DNA from: Diploscapter coronatus
Lineage: Eukaryota > Nematoda > Chromadorea > Rhabditida > Rhabditidae
DNA: 64,000 nt
Direction: 5' to 3'
Assembly: GCA_964036155.1 (NCBI GenBank)
Contig: OZ038423.1
Span: 30,395,249-30,459,248 of the forward strand
The position numbers were made by a program, and so were the translations under genes. Each line of letters starts with the position of its first letter. Positions within the stretch are counted from its first letter, which is position 1. The notes beneath the pieces were generated by a model. The model was given only the letters and a program-made list of their open reading frames with translations, did not search any database and was not told the origin of the DNA. Shown here in pieces: positions 11,872 through 23,730 of this stretch.

Positions 11872-14800
11872 CTAAAGAATGGATAAAAGATTTTTCTGGC
11901 AAGGCTCCAGGAAAAACACGTCGATCGTTCGGTGAATTCGAATGTTGTCAATCCCACAAATGCCCTCGTCAATACCGTAGTTCTCGCAGAAAAATAGAAT
12001 CTGGAAGAATTTTTTGGGATAGGTCTCAGAAAATCTCGAAACGAACAGCGAAATCTAGAAAATGATCTCTGTATCAACTTATCAACTTCGCCTAAATTTC
12101 AAAGAATCGTCGAATTGATCTTTTCTTTCTACAAATATCATTTTCCGAAAAATTGCATGGTTTGGGAACTTATTGAAACATAGGAAAACTGACCCTCTTA
12201 GTCTCGGCCGGGCAGTCGAACTTGGATATTTGCCATAAGATATGGGTCGCTTCTAAAATCGATGGTCGCGTTTTGTTCCCCAGTAACGAACTTTTAAGTC
12301 GAAATAATGCCCATTCCTAGTAGTCTGAGCATCATTTTTTCAAAGCTTTGAAAAAGAAAGAAATATTGATCAAGATTCATAACTTAAGCTCCGAATGAAA
12401 TTCAGCTTTGAGCTAAAAAGTTGGCAACAAATTAAAAATTTTACCCGACAGCGTAGCAAAAGGGCATGTCATTTCAGTGTGAGATATGTAGCAGCAGCCG
12501 ACCAAACGAGTGCCCAGGCGGAATTCTAGCGAGTCGAACAGGACCTGGAAATTTTAAGGTTAGTTGAAATTGCGAATTTTTCAAAGCAAGGCAAAAATTC
12601 AAACTGAGCTTAAAAGCGCGCGCGATATAGGTTTCTTTTCTTTCATAAGAGACACGGTAAACTCGGGGATAATCGATCTAAATTTTCTATTGAAATATTT
12701 GGAAAAAAGCTGACAAGACAAAATAGATTGATTTTCTTTCACATAAGCGAATAATTCGGGGGAAGTCTACTAAGATACCGTTCTGGAAAGATAATAAGCA
12801 AAATACCGTTTATCTAATAAAGGAAATGAAATCTATTTCTATCATTTGATTCAAAATTCAAAAATTTCTAATTTTTTAAACAAATTTGCAACTTACCGTA
12901 TGCGGTTCAGTCATAAAGGTCTCATGTTGAACGATCGAAATTTCGCCAGGCGGCACTCGGGCTTGTATGAAATTCGATAGATGGACTAAAAAGGGCATTT
13001 TTTAATTTTAATTTTTTTTTTTCGAACCTGAATTTTTCTTGAACTGCAATGCAGAGGGTATGTTTGAAGGAGACGTCCAGCCACAAAGGCTCCTCTCGAA
13101 CAGGCAGCCGCCCACAGTCGAACAATCAGTTGTGGCAGGAAAGTGGAGGTTTCTAAAAGTTTTTGGTCAACTTTTGACAACTTTCTGGGAACTTTTCAAA
13201 GGCAATTACTATGACGAAGGACTGAGTCCTATAGTTAGAGATAGGGTAGGAAAGTGAGAATAGTGTGCAGAAGACGACACCCTCCGTCATAGAGTAGTTC
13301 CTCTTTGAGAGTTCTAATTTTGGGAATATTCAACATTTTCGACTTACTGGTGCAGGAAAATAGCAGGATTCGGAGAGATTGTCAAAGGTTGTCGGGTCAT
13401 GGCTAACGTCTCATTGCCAAGAGGAATTCGAATTATGTTGGGGTTCTGAAAACTCTTTCTTTCGATTAGAGAACATTTTGCTCTGTGATTTCCTTCTCCG
13501 AAAGTAAAACTTCACTCCCCGCTTCGATTAGGATTTTTTAAAGCATTTTCGTTATTTTAAAAATAGTGCTCTACAAAAGTTATTATTACAATTAGACTAT
13601 ATTTCTCCATGCTACTTTTCTCAAAAGAATCACGAATTTTCATTTTCAAAGAAGTTTATTTTCCTGAATGACCAGAAATGACATTTCAACCTTTCGAATT
13701 TTGGTAAACTAAGTTAGGGAAAAAATTCCTTTTTTCTGTAAAACCCTGAGAACTTCATCTTGAACCAAAGGTTGGGACGTTTTTCACCGCCGTCGCATAT
13801 TCCTTATGCGATGAATTATCCCAGTCGGCTTTGTATTATTACTATCTTACTATCCTTAATCATGGGGACGAGAGATGATGACAACGACTAGGTTTTTGCG
13901 ATTAAAAAGTGTCAAGTCTGCTTGAAACGTTGAAACATCACTTCACAATCATTTTACGTCTAATCATTTGAAAGAATGAACGATAAGTTAGAGCTTACAT
14001 CGGATGAGTCAGCACCTAGCAAAATGGCAGGCGCTTTCTTGGTCGCGGCGGTCCGTTCCGTCCAGCCCTCCTCTCGAGATTTCGTAGTGATTTTCCTCGA
14101 TCGAATCAATTTGCTCGCACCAGCCCGACCCCGTTTGATCGCCACTTCGACTGGACGCACGTCCGAGTGAGGCGATAAAAATGGACCCTAGAATTTTGGT
14201 TTATTTAATTTTTTTTTGGAAAATCAAAATTGGGGTTGAAAATTTTTGTAGTAATTTGGATAGTTTGTAGTTACCTCGATTTTTGGCGGCGAAGTGGTAG
14301 CGCGGGTGGGGTGAACTATAGTAGGGCTGGTGGAGATTGAAACTGATGTAGGGTAGTCGGTATCCTGAAAAAATGATTTGCACGGAACCAACAAATCGAA
14401 TCAAAAATTTGGAAAATTTTTAGTTTCACTGAAATTTGAAGCATACATTCTTCCACAAAAGTTGCATCGTTATTAAACTGAAGTTGACTTTGACTTTGTT
14501 TACAAGGCTGAAACATGGAGTTTTCTCATACTCTAAAAAGTGTTGGTTTTGTTTAAAAACTGAGATGCTTTAATCAGAATTTTATAAAATTGATGCCACT
14601 TTAGAGTAATTTTCAAACCTACATTTCGAATTAAAAACAAAATTGAAGAGTTCGAAAATACCAACCACAGTATCCTTATTGATTTGCCCCTTGTCCTCTT
14701 CTTCATTTTCACCGTCGTCTTTTGTCACATAATTTGGGTCCAAAAAGTTCACCATGTCGGCCCCGAGAAGGTCGTTTAGGGCTGAAAATAGCAAAATGAT

Positions 14801-17800
14801 TAAATATCCGGCAGCTTTAGTCCTATCTTTTATCATTCGTCATTTTTTCCAATAGTCTATCCAAAAATTATACCAGTCTGATTTTTGGGTCTACCTTTTA
14901 TCATTAGGTAAACAAACTTACGGTTAAGTTGATTGACGGCTTTGCTAATATGTTCCGGAGGCCTGAGCATTTCCCCTATGGGTTTCCAATTTTGGCTCGG
15001 GGGCAAGTCAGGTCCGACGTAGGGTTGCAATTTTGGACGGGCTTTCGGAGGAGACGTCGTTTTCCTCTCGATGGTTACTGTCGTGTCAAATTGAGATCTA
15101 AATTTAAAAATCGAAAAAATTCAATTAAACTATTTGAAAGATAATGCATTTTTCAATAGTTTCAGTGGTTACAAATTGAAGTCGGAATTAGATTTTTTGA
15201 GTAAGACTAGAGTTCGCATTGAATATCATCAAAATTTGAAAGTCTACTGAAAACGAAATTTAAACAGACTTTAACGTTTTCAAACCATGCGGCTAGCCGC
15301 AGTTTGAAAGCGCTGCAAGTCTGAGCTTAAATTAAGAATTTAAAAATAGATTAGAACGTTGAAACTTACGCAGCATGAACAACCTCGTTGCTCTTCAAAG
15401 TTGGACTTTGGGATGGTCGAGGCAAAGGTCGATTCTTTTCGGAGAATTTCATTTTCTCTAAAAATACAATTTTCTAATTCTGAAGATTAAAATAAAAAAA
15501 GAAATTACCCTTCGTACTGGGCAAGGATGCCAGCTTTCGGAATCTGTCGTTGCTTTTTAGCTCTCGTGCACCGTGCATTCTAAAAATTAGTATAAAGTAA
15601 TGTTTTTAATTGAGAAAATTACCCAGTACTAATCAAAGACTTGGGGGAACCCCAAGTTACCGTAGTTGCCATTAGGGGGTTCGTAATATCTTCATCATTT
15701 TTCATCGTAGGCAAAGTCGGTTTGGTGGTAGTTTTGAACGGTCTTTTCGTCGGTGTGCTTTTATTCATCAGTGCGGGAATTACCGCGACTAAATTTTTAA
15801 TTTCACTACGGGTCTTTCCTCTTAAATTCTCAAATTCGACTACGGGCTTTAGCCCGTACCAAGTTTTGAATTTTCACTACGGGTCTGACCCGTACCGAAT
15901 TTTGGAAACTCACAATTCTCCGCTGAATGTCGGGTCATTTTCTGAGAGTGGCCATTTTTCGGCCGATGCGGTTTTCTTCGGTGGCGTTTTATTTCATTAG
16001 GCGATTTTTCATGGACGGTATGATTTCGGTGAGCTGTATTCTCGGAAAGGTCGGTCAGGAGCTGAATTTTTGAAATAAAACAAATTAAAAAAAAAAAGTT
16101 TTACCTTTGCCCCTCGGGCTTTGCATTGCTCCCCGAAAATTCGAATTCGGTCGATCAAAACCACGGAAATTGACATAGGTGTCATATTTTCAACGACAAA
16201 TACGAACTAAATTTAAAAAGAAATGAATTTTTAAACGATTGACAATGATTTACGATTATCGGAATTTCTGAGAAGTAGTTTGTTTATGCAAAATTTTTGA
16301 AACTTATATCGAGATTTTTTTGTTTATATTATGGTCCATCTGGGGTAGATCTTTGCTATGACAGATTTTCGGTCACTTTTCTATAGTGAAATCCCCATTT
16401 CGGAGATCGACTTTCCCTTTTTCTTTGGAATCTCCAACTTTCTCTGACCATCTCACGTTCCTATGTAAATGAGCCAAAATGTGTATATGAGAACGCTTTC
16501 AGACGATAACTGGTTGAAATGGGAAATAGTATAGGGCTTTGGAGAGAGTAAGAGATAGAGAAAAGAAACAGTACGGATTTTAGAGGGGAAAAGATGAAGA
16601 AAAATAAGTTAGAAAAAGGAGAAATAGCGCAGAATTTTATAAAGAAAATAGAAAAAATGAAAAATAGTATGGGAAAAGAAAAACGCAGTGAAATAATAAG
16701 CACGTGCGAACAGACTGGGGCTAGTGGGCTATTATTCAGATTTAAAGTTCAAACAAATTTAAGCGAAGAAAATCTTTGCTCTAATCTAGACAGAAAAGAG
16801 GAAAGTTTGTTGGTATTGGTTATTTTTGGAAATTGCACAAAATTTGGGCAAGCAGTAGAAAGTTGTTGTTTTTTCAGACTTATGTTTCAAAAGATATGCA
16901 AATTGATGGAATTTTCCAGCTTAATTGATACGCGAGTCCTTTGTAATATTTTATATGACAAAGAATAGAATTTTAAAAATCTGGAATATGTCTTTATTCT
17001 TTTCTAGCCTACCTTGACCGGGTCATTTTTCGGCAGGTAAAACGTGTGACTATTAAGTAGACTTTGTCGGGAATGCCTAGTGGTAATGCAATTTTCATTT
17101 GGTGGTAGATTACCGTTTCTAAAAGTTCGGAATATTAAAATAAAATTTAAAGAACAATGACTCTTCATTAGACGCTGAAGGTGACTCCTCATTTTGCCAA
17201 CAAATTCGTATTTTTGCCGAAGGGCTTTGCCAGTGTCTAAAATTTTGGAAAATTTTAAAACTAATATAAAAATAATAAATAAACCAACCGATATTGAACG
17301 ATAACCATGCCAGTTTCTGAGCAAAATGGGCAAGATTCGTAGGCAGAGTATCGATGCTTTTGAACCCGCATCACATAATTCCCGTCTAAACATTGTAATT
17401 TAGGATTTTTTTTTTATTTTGAAAGTAATTAGAAATTTCTAAGCATAAAGAAAATGAAATTTACTTGGAGGTTGTTTACTCTTTCCAACCAAGAATATCC
17501 GACGAAACTCGTTTATGTTGATGGTACGACCATCCTGAAATAGGAATTTTTGAAAATTTTGATAAAATGTCAGGTTTCATTTTGTATTGATAACTCGATT
17601 AAGAAATCAATGATAATTTAATAGAATCGTTTTTACAAAAAAAATTATAAATGAAGGACATCGTTGATTGGAGAGGAAGTCGATATTCATTCCGCAATTA
17701 GAAATCGAATTTGGAACGAAATAGTGAGTCGCGTAAAAGAGAACGAGACAAATAGCGTAGTTTTTGAATATCGACGTCCTTTCCAAACAATAGTACGAAT

Positions 17801-18696
17801 TTTCTATGTTTCAAAAGGAATAGATAATTGGATAGAAAATGGTAAAGTGATACTTCAATTTTTTGAAAAATAAATTTTAAAAAAAGTTAAAAGATCACGG
17901 ATTTCAAGATTGTTAATTTTTTACCTGAATCACCCAATCTTCGTGCTTTGAAACCGATGTCCAGCAGCACGGAGCGTCAAAATCACAATCCAAATACGAA
18001 GAACTGTCCATCGATTTTAGCATATTATGCCGGACTGAAAATTTTGAAATTCTTTTTGAAACCCGTAAAATTGTTCATATTCTTTCTGAAAGAAAAGCCT
18101 AGAAAATTTTATTTAATTCGGAAAATCCTGACAGAAAATTTAATTTTGTTTTTCAAGGCTTGCATAATGTGTTCAATTCTTTTCGAACTCAGCGTAAAAA
18201 CTGCCTATCCGCATCGACAGTTGCCGACGTCTGTACTTTTTGCCTATTGGCACGTATCGGCAATTTTTTCGGCATTTGTCCGTTTCGATCTGCAGAAAGT
18301 GCGGACGTCGATAACTGTCGGCGCGGATAGGCAGTTTTTACGTTGAGAATCTAGGGAGATGATAGAATCTTCACGAAAATGCACTAAATTTCCCACTTTT
18401 CTATCTTTATATTCCATAGAAAAGCGAAACATATCGGTTTTACTATAAGACACTTTTAATCCTTTCCCTAGATATCAAGCAAAATCAATCGTTCGATGAT
18501 AAAGGATAGTCAAGAAAACCGGATGGCATATCATTTTCCCGAATTGCTTACTTCTCGAGGTTCTTGCTTCTCCTGCGTTGATTAGAAGGATAAACGATAG
18601 AATAATCGATAATAGTGTGGAAATCTGGTCTGGGAACAAGTTCGGGAATAACATCGTTTTCCCCCTGGGACATTTCCCGATCGTGGGATCAGCCAT
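11872..18696 (-). CDS. Secreted protein with two MAM-type domains
   Basis: 22 exons, from the start: 18552-18696, 17925-18034, 17465-17534, 17289-17385, 17174-17236, 17013-17118, 16105-16206, 15914-16061, 15623-15788, 15509-15579, 15370-15457, 14922-15097, 14669-14781, 14430-14507, 14275-14364, 13999-14187, 13348-13445, 13028-13152, 12897-12985, 12445-12544, 12194-12252, 11872-12000 (803 aa). A signal peptide is visible (LLSIILSFILLINAGEA). The first MAM-like domain runs from DCDFDAPCCWTS to VVLIDRIRIFGEQC. A long basic, Thr/Ser/Pro-rich, Lys-rich linker follows. The second starts GCLFERSLCGWTS and ends EGICGIDNIRIH. MAM domains are extracellular adhesion modules. No membrane segment follows, so it is probably secreted, perhaps matrix or cuticle. 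The exon 5 donor (GTCTAA) is weak but keeps frame. The start could be Met14 (MLFPNLF) instead. I do not recognise a named orthologue. Confidence 0.82.
13772..13888 (+). repeat. Interspersed repeat, copy 1 (second copy 36138-36240)
   Basis: About 115 bp inside an intron of the MAM-domain gene. It reads TTGGGACGTTTTTCACC, then CGTCGCA, ATGCG, GAATTAT, CCAGTC, ACTATCCTTAAT and ends GACGAGAGATGATGAC. The same blocks in the same order and orientation recur at 36138-36240 in an intron of the zinc-finger gene. Similarity of two introns 22 kb apart points to a mobile or duplicated element. Confidence 0.75.
15805..15894 (+). repeat. Cluster of three TACGGG elements, two forming perfect short hairpins
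   Basis: In the 125-bp intron of the MAM gene between the exons at 15914-16061 and 15623-15788. 15841-15858 is TACGGGCT-TT-AGCCCGTA and 15878-15894 is TACGGGTC-T-GACCCGTA, each with a perfect 8-bp stem. 15805-15814 is a half copy (ACTACGGGTC). Both are preceded by CACTA or GACTA. Related copies exist at 19154, 23577, 29124, 29163 and 40222. Confidence 0.8.
18188..18347. mobile_element. Foldback (MITE-like) element in intron 1 of the MAM gene
   Basis: 160 bp with long inverted arms. The left arm begins CTCAGCGTAAAAACTGCC and the right arm ends GGCAGTTTTTACGTTGAG. The arms (about 18188-18241 and 18297-18347) pair over some 50 bases with few mismatches, including CTATCCGC, GACAGTT and GACGTC blocks. 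There is no coding capacity and no clear flanking target-site duplication, so a non-autonomous DNA element is inferred from structure only. Confidence 0.75.
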
Positions 18697-19153
18697 GATA
18701 GGGGTTTTCGGCTATCGATAAATTATCGGTATGGGGGTTGCCTCGTAATGGATAAATTGTCGGTACGAGGGTTTTCCTGTAGTGAGATAAATATAATCAG
18801 CGGGATTTACCCTGGCGGAAAGTCTAGCGTCAGCGCCTTAGGACACAGGGGATAGTTGACGATTTCTCTCCCTGCCTCGCCCCCACACTCACTTTTTATT
18901 TTCTCTCACTTTCGCTCTCTCAAAGTCCCACATTATTTCTCCATTTTCTTAGGTTTATAGTCCAATGTAGGCGGGGTTTGTTAGGATAGGAAGCGATTTT
19001 AACAAAGATTATGCTAATTTTTTGTCGAATAGGAAGTTTGAAAAGTTACTTTTCGACGGGAAATCTCGGTGGAAACGAGAATTTAGCTGGGTTTTGGCAG
19101 AGATTCTTTCAATCCGCTTCAAGTGTAGGAGGAATTCGAGTTTCGGCGCGCAC

Positions 19154-19170
19154 CACGGGACGAATCCCGT
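19154..19170 (+). repeat. TACGGG-family hairpin (diverged copy)
   Basis: CCACGGGACGAATCCCGTAGTG: a 6-bp stem (ACGGGA/TCCCGT) with a 4-base loop, in a short GC-richer island. Confidence 0.5.
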
Positions 19171-19277
19171 AGTGCAAAAAAGCAATCGCACGAGGTTTTG
19201 CCCGTACATGGGCTAATTTAGTGGAGCGTATTTTTGCCGTGGTATGTTTAAATTGTTTTGAAGAGTCCGAAGGCTTG

Positions 19278-19289
19278 CCGACTGCGCTA
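19278..19289 (-). repeat. tRNA-like A-box fragment
   Basis: On the minus strand TAGCGCAGTCGG matches the RNA polymerase III A-box (TRGYNNARNNGG). I see no convincing B-box at normal distance and no acceptor stem, so it is a fragment, not a tRNA gene. Confidence 0.4.
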
Positions 19290-19890
19290 TGCGAACAAAC
19301 AGTCGGAAATTAGGATAAGGAAATGGAAAAGTAGCCCAATTCAAACAAAGCTTAAATCCAACGGCAAGTTGCAAAAGCCGACGTTCTTTTGATTTGAGGA
19401 AAAAACGCAAAGTACGACGATCCAGCATCAAACATGTGATTCTCTGATTCTAGAAGAAAATGTTTCTGGAAAAGTCTGGAAAAATCAACATTTTCTAGAA
19501 ACTTAAAAATTTCTGGAGTAATATTCTAGAAAATAGGGTTTTTAAATCGTTAATATTGTGTACTTATCAAATTTAGTTCTTTTAATTTTTGAAAATTTTG
19601 GGAAACTTACAAAATTCGTCAAAATCCCTAAAGTATTGATGCCGGATAAATTTGCTTATTTTTCAAACAGAATCTCGCTGCTGCAGTGCTCGACCTTTTC
19701 CATCTTCCTGTAAATTTGCAGGCGTTCGAAATTTCAAAATCGCATGCGATGCTTTGCAAACCGCGTAAATTTTGACGTAAATTTATCACGTTTACTATAT
19801 AAAAATTTCAACAAAAAACCGCATAATTTTCGTGCGCTTAGTGCGGGGGAGATACACGTTGCATAAAACGGAAAAATGGCACTTTTTGCC

Positions 19891-19951
19891 AGAATCCGAA
19901 CTTTTTGCATTTTCCGGCCGGAAAAATCTTCGTGCTCTATCCACTGTGCTA
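19891..19951 (-). repeat. tRNA-derived element with A-box and B-box-like sequences
   Basis: Minus strand TAGCACAGTGGATAGAGCAC (19932-19951) is a good A-box and D-arm sequence. About 40 bases further on, AAGTTCGGATTCT (19891-19903) resembles a B-box. The segment between is not a recognisable anticodon arm, so a decayed tRNA or a SINE head is more likely than a functional tRNA. Confidence 0.45.
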
Positions 19952-20183
19952 TGAGAAAGGAAATTGATAGGTCTACAAAAAGCTTGAAATCATAGAAAAG
20001 GCCCTTGTGCACTTTAGGTACAAATTTTTTGTAGACTATTTATAGTTTGCAAGTGGCTTTTAAAGACTACATATAAAGGTCGAAAACTAAAATTCGAAAC
20101 GTTGAGGAGTAAAAACAACTATTCTGATAAGTTTCAAATAAGAAATGTAGCCTTTATTGATACTATCATAATATTCTTACAAA

Positions 20184-20520
20184 GAAACCTTTTTAGGGTC
20201 CCGTGGAATTTCGGAACGAGAGTGGGCTCATTTGAAAGAGCACCAAATTCGGAGTCAATTCATATAGCTTTTTCAATAAAAATGAATATCCGCAGTAGGT
20301 GACTAATTTACAAAACCGCTTTCTTTGTATAGAAAAAGGCACGTTTGTTAATTTCTACAATATCCTTTGTACTACAGAGATTGTTAGAAAATAATAGCTA
20401 TTTTTTTGCAGTTTTTCATTTTTGTTGAAAAAGTTACACGAATCAACTTCGAATTTGATGCTCTTTCAAATGAGCCCATCTACTCTCGTTCCGAAACTCC
20501 ACGGGACTCTAAAAAGGTTC
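20184..20520. mobile_element. Foldback element with arms of about 100 bp
   Basis: The left arm 20184-20285 (AACCTTTTTAGGGTCCCGTG to CAATAAAAATGAA) is inverted at 20415-20520 (TTCATTTTTGTTG to CCACGGGACTCTAAAAAGG). Most bases pair, including GGCTCATTTGAAAGAGCA and TTTCGGAACGAGAGT; there are scattered substitutions and a 3-4 base indel. The spacer is about 130 bp of AT-rich sequence. No coding sequence is seen. It is typical of a MITE or a large cruciform-forming repeat. Confidence 0.8.
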
Positions 20521-23500
20521 CCTTGTTAGATCTGCAATCAAGTTTGCGAAAATTTCAGAGTAATTTCTTGAAAAATGTTCCATTTTATTCGTTGACTTAC
20601 TATTTTTCGTAAGATAGCATTTTTCCTCAAATCATTTGACATTACAACTCTAGCGACTTTTCAATGCATTTGTCATTACGCAAAGCGTTGCTTTGGCATT
20701 TTATTATTTTAGTCCGAGAAAATGTAATACCGTATTTTCGTCGATAAGAAAAACACGTCGAAAACTTTTCGGCAAGAAAGGCTTTCACGGGATTGTCTTA
20801 CATTACAAATAGTTTTTGGCTACATTTTTGAGGAATATATTTCGGGATTGAGATTCCTATCGAAATTTTCAAAAATTGTCTTAAAAGCATGTACATTTCT
20901 AGAAACCTATTTCCAACATTTTTCACGTTTCACGTGGTCGCAAATTCTGCATATTGCGAAAATTCACCATTTCGAACGAACGCACTCTCCACGATAATTT
21001 CCGTACTTCGAACGGTTTTGCAAAATTCAAAAATATCTCAAATTCTTATCTTTCTAAACCTTGATAACATTTCATTACTATCACCTGATTTTGTCCAAAT
21101 TGAACATAATAATATCCGGTCAGAATGATGAAACTTTAAGCAAAGTTCTTATTGAAAATGAGTAATCCAGGATAATTAGTTTTTTTTCAGGAAATAATTC
21201 AGGCCAATATTTTCATTTTTCAGGAAATGACAAAAAACTACGAGACGGTGACGACGAAAGTGGATGATGGTCCAAAATGACGACATCAAAATAGGGACAC
21301 TTTGGGAGGAAATATAAAAGTTAGTTTACTCATTTTCTTTATCTGTCAGAAAAATAGGCCCAAAATATTTCGGAAAAACTATAAAACCCGTCTATTTTTC
21401 TACGATTTTTCAACTTTTTCTAGACTTAGTTTTCTAGGAATAATTTATGAGATCCTTTTTGGAGAAAAAAACTAATCTTTTCAGTTCTAAATTTATGGAC
21501 GACTATTTTTGATAGGAGAAAAATGAGTGATTTCCTTTTCTAATCAAGGAAAGTAGGATCTGGTTTTTTGGAGATAAGAAATTTTTAAAGGTCGCCAGAA
21601 ATAGACTATGATAAAGAATAGGCTCTAAAAGCGGCTGGTGTAAAAATAGGGAGGAGCTCTTTTCGAAGGCTACGGTAGGAGTTCTTCCTTTTCATTTTAG
21701 CGCAAGCTCCCCCTTCTCCTCCTTCCTTTTGAAATGCGGTACCTCCCAAAGACGTGCAGTTTCTATAGCTTCTATTGTCGAAAATCAATTATGGATTTCG
21801 TCTTACAAAAGTTTCTAAAACTTGTCAAATTTTGTCATCTTGTAGCATGAAAAGACGTGTACATGATTCTCTTTTCTTTTGACACCAGCCGAACATTTTT
21901 GGAGCACTTCTAAAAACGTTTGCGTGTTTAGTTTAGATTGGACTACAGTAAGCTAAATTTGAGTCAGACTTTATTCATTTACTTCAGATATATTATAGGC
22001 TAAAACTTCTAACTTTTTATGCGAACTTTCTGAGACAAAATAGCCTAGATTCGGACTTTTGTTTTTTCTAAACAACATGGAAATGGCTACAGTAGTCTAA
22101 AATTAGAATTTGAAAACCTGTAATTCGATAGGCAAATAATAACTAACGGACTTATCAGGATGCATCTGGTATAGTTATAGTTTGAGAGTTGCGTAATAGG
22201 TTGATTAGAGTATAAGTGCATTAATGGGTTTTAGCGAGAATATCAAAATCTTTCTTCCCTCCCATCAAACTTATATCATTTCTGGTGACCTTTCTAGAAA
22301 ATACATTTTAGAGCGTTTAGGTTTCTCTTAGCTTTCTGAATATACCACTTCCTTTCATGCTAACTTTTGATATTCCAAGATTTTTTAAAGTCTTACTCCC
22401 CCTCCGTTCTTTCTAAATTTCTAGGTCTACTTTCTCCCAAATACACGCTAATTTCTACAGCCACATATTTACGCTAAAGTTGATTTCAATTTCGAAGCTT
22501 GTGCAGCGAAATCCTCTATTGGGGTCATTTCGGGAAATAGCTTGAGAAAGTTGGAGAGAAAAAGAAAGAAATGAGGAGAGTGAAGAGAAAGAGAGAAAAT
22601 AGTATCTCTTGCGTAGGCCAAACGGCCTTAGAAAAGCAAGTGCGCATTACATAACAGACTGTTTGGTTTTATGAATTTAATGTTTCATTTTTTTTAGCTT
22701 TTCTCTGCATTGCTCCTATAGAATGTGTTATTTTTCTCTGAAATTTGTTCCCATTTTTAAAATTTATGGACTTTTTCTCGTACAATTGAAAAATTTATAG
22801 CTCGATTCTGACTTTTAAACATCTGACTATTATTATGAAACGGGTTGTATATCCTGAGCTGATATCTACTATTTTTGTCCCACTATGCGCTCTATTTCCG
22901 CAGTTTGCTAGCCCCCCGTTTGCGCTGCAATTGTTTTGAAATACTATTATAGAGAAATAGGTGACGATCTTTTGATATTTCTGAATAGATAATCGTAGTG
23001 TAGCGGTGGTGCTCCAGGCCATATTTATCATTTTGTAGGGGAGTACGGTGGTTTAGGCTTTTCTCGAATCCAAGTTTTTGCCCGAAAACGAAGCTAGACT
23101 CCATTTTGGATTTCTTATAATTGTTTTTTTGTAGCCATATGAAGGGTCGACTTTCTAAAAACATAAAAATCAAAAATAAACTGCAAACAAGAGATTATTT
23201 TATTTTTGAAAAGCAAAATGCTAGAAATTTGATTTTTTGAATTCTGCCTAAAACTGTTCGCTTTGAGGAAAATAGTGCCGATTTTCGGTTGTCGAAGCTA
23301 AAATCGTTAGCTTTTCGCGCGCGCTTCGACGCCTTTTTATTTTGCAGCAGATTTGTTCAATTTGTTCAAACGAACGATTTTTCTCATTTCTTTTTGATTA
23401 GCTGGTTCAAAAATTCGCGATTTTTCGATTCCTTTTTCTTCTCGGGGCAAAATAGCGAAGAAAGTGCCTAAGTAGCGAAAAATTGGGGTCAGGCGTTGAA

Positions 23501-23573
23501 TCTAAAGGCAAAATACCATACATACGCAATACTTATAAGGAGCGAGGGAAATGAGGGGTGAAAGTGTGCGTGG

Positions 23574-23730
23574 GTCACTACGGGTCGACCCTCGGAGTGC
23601 CCGACGAAAGCACACCGAGGAGAGTCAGTGTGGTGGGTGGTTGGTGAAAGTTGGTCAGTGCGGGTCAGCGCTCGGAATGAATTCGCAAAGCACTACGGGG
23701 AGGAGTCGTGGTGAAAGTCGTCGGGTGAAA
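23574..23730 (+). repeat. GC-rich imperfect tandem duplication (about 80-bp unit)
   Basis: Unit 1 (23574-23653) begins GTCACTACGGGTCGACCCTCGG and unit 2 (23654-23730) begins GTCAGTGCGGGTCAGCGCTCGG. Both continue with a short variable part, AAGCAC, CGGGGAG/CGAGGAG, GTC, GTGGTG and GGTGAAAG. GC content is far above the surroundings. No convincing protein is encoded. Confidence 0.6.

Noticed and set aside
14582..14836. 84-codon minus frame read as a separate small gene
   Set aside because: It is explained by exon 14669-14781 of the MAM-domain gene plus read-through into introns.
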